The notes under the pieces were generated by a model. The model saw only the letters and a list, made by a program, of their open reading frames with translations. It was not told where the DNA came from and did no database searches. From an uncultured Clostridia bacterium (GTDB taxonomy: Bacteria; Bacillota; Clostridia; Christensenellales; UBA1242): DNA of 6,989 bases. Both the position numbers and the translations under genes were made by a program. Position 1 is the stretch's first letter, and every line of letters begins with the position of its first letter. Positions 6,291 to 6,989 of this stretch are shown one piece after another. The stretch spans positions 1 through 6,989 of the forward strand of contig CAJOPQ010000034.1 of the NCBI GenBank assembly GCA_905236445.1. The letters run 5' to 3'.

Positions 6291-6989
6291 TTAATTTTTA
6301 ATTATTGTATAATTATCTTTAGAATCTTTGATAGTGTAGCCTAGAGCTAATAATTGATCTCTTAGCGCATCTGCTTTTGTCCAATCTTTGTTCTGTTTTG
6401 CTGTCCATCTTTGGCTAGCAAGTTGTTTGATTTGTTGAGGAATATCAGAATCTTCTTCTTTATTCTTTGCAATAAACTCACTAGGCTTGCTTTTAAATAA
6501 TCCAAGCAAACTGTATGTTTGTCTTATTCCATTAGCGTCTTCAATCACACTTGCATCATTGTTTGCAAGTTTTGTATTCATATTTTTGAAATATCCAAAA
6601 AGATTTGCCAATGCTTTTGCTGTATTGAAGTCATCGTCCATAGCTTCGTCAAATTCTTTGTCAATTGTTTCGTTAATTACGGAGTTGTTAATATTTAATT
6701 TATCTATTCTGTCTAATGTCTCATAGAACGACAACAAGTGAGCCTTTGCATCATCAAAGATATTATCTGTTATGTTGATATCGTTTTTGTAGTTAGTTTG
6801 AAGCAGTGCAAATCTTATTACTTCTTTGTCATATTTGTCTAGCAAATCTTTTAAAAATATGCTGTTATTAAGCGATTTACTCATTTTCTGACCATTGATC
6901 TTGACTAAGCCATTATGTATCCAGTATTTTGCAAAAGTCTTTTTTGTAATGCTCTCAGTCTGTGCAATTTCATTCTCATGATGTGGAAA
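6291..6989 (-). CDS. cysS: Cysteinyl-tRNA synthetase, C-terminal half (5' end outside window)
   Basis: The frame is open from the right edge to a TAA at 6293-6291 and gives 232 residues, about half of the usual length near 460. It attaches cysteine to tRNA(Cys) in the cytoplasm. At the window edge the fragment begins FPHHENEIAQ, whose first His and second Glu match the zinc ligands H234 and E238 of E. coli CysRS. KYWIHNG and then KMSKS follow; KMSKS is the class I synthetase ATP-binding loop, with the Met codon at 6884-6882. The remaining roughly 190 residues form the helical DALR-type and anticodon-recognition region, including DDDFNTAKAL and a KADALRDQLLALG segment near the end. One difference from the common form is SLNN in place of SLGN after KMSKS. 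The HIGH motif and the N-terminal Rossmann domain are beyond the window. The gene converges on pfkA and shares its terminator. Confidence 0.97.
   Translation of the reverse strand, partial: FPHHENEIAQTESITKKTFAKYWIHNGLVKINGQKMSKSLNNSIFLKDLLDKYDKEVIRFALLQTNYKNDINITDNIFDDAKAHLLSFYETLDRIDKLNINNSVINETIDKEFDEAMDDDFNTAKALANLFGYFKNMNTKLANNDASVIEDANGIRQTYSLLGLFKSKPSEFIAKNKEEDSDIPQQIKQLASQRWTAKQNKDWTKADALRDQLLALGYTIKDSKDNYTIIKN

Overview
The window is AT-rich bacterial chromosome using the standard code. It suggests a Gram-positive anaerobe of the class Clostridia, possibly Lachnospiraceae-like. This rests on the AT-rich codon use, a 1190-residue DnaE with an intact PHP active site followed directly by a PfkA-type phosphofructokinase (a dnaE-pfkA neighbourhood known in Clostridia), and a membrane-anchored ComEC-like metallo-hydrolase. 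The taxon is inference from gene content, not from a marker comparison.

Layout. Positions 1-192 (+) hold the 3' end of an unrecognised gene. Positions 210-1394 (+) encode a protein with one N-terminal membrane anchor and an extracytoplasmic metallo-beta-lactamase domain; it starts 17 bases after the previous stop and probably shares its transcript. Positions 1395-1683 are non-coding, with a probable terminator at 1537-1576 and a good sigma-A-type promoter at 1616-1644. Positions 1684-5256 (+) are dnaE, starting at GTG, and 5273-6247 (+) is a pfkA-like gene whose ribosome binding site overlaps the dnaE stop. A 14-bp perfect hairpin with A- and T-runs (6251-6289) ends this unit and also serves the converging gene. 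Positions 6291-6989 (-) are the 3' half of cysS, which continues past the right edge.

Function. Three of the four identifiable genes are housekeeping: DNA replication (DnaE), glycolysis (phosphofructokinase) and translation (cysteinyl-tRNA synthetase). dnaE and pfkA look co-transcribed from the promoter at 1616-1644. The least ordinary items are the phosphofructokinase, which has substitutions at the Mg-ATP aspartate, at a fructose-6-phosphate histidine and in the allosteric site, and the anchored ComEC-like hydrolase, whose partner and substrate are unknown. I found no CRISPR array, tRNA, rRNA, insertion sequence or defence system, and no convincing wholly new system.
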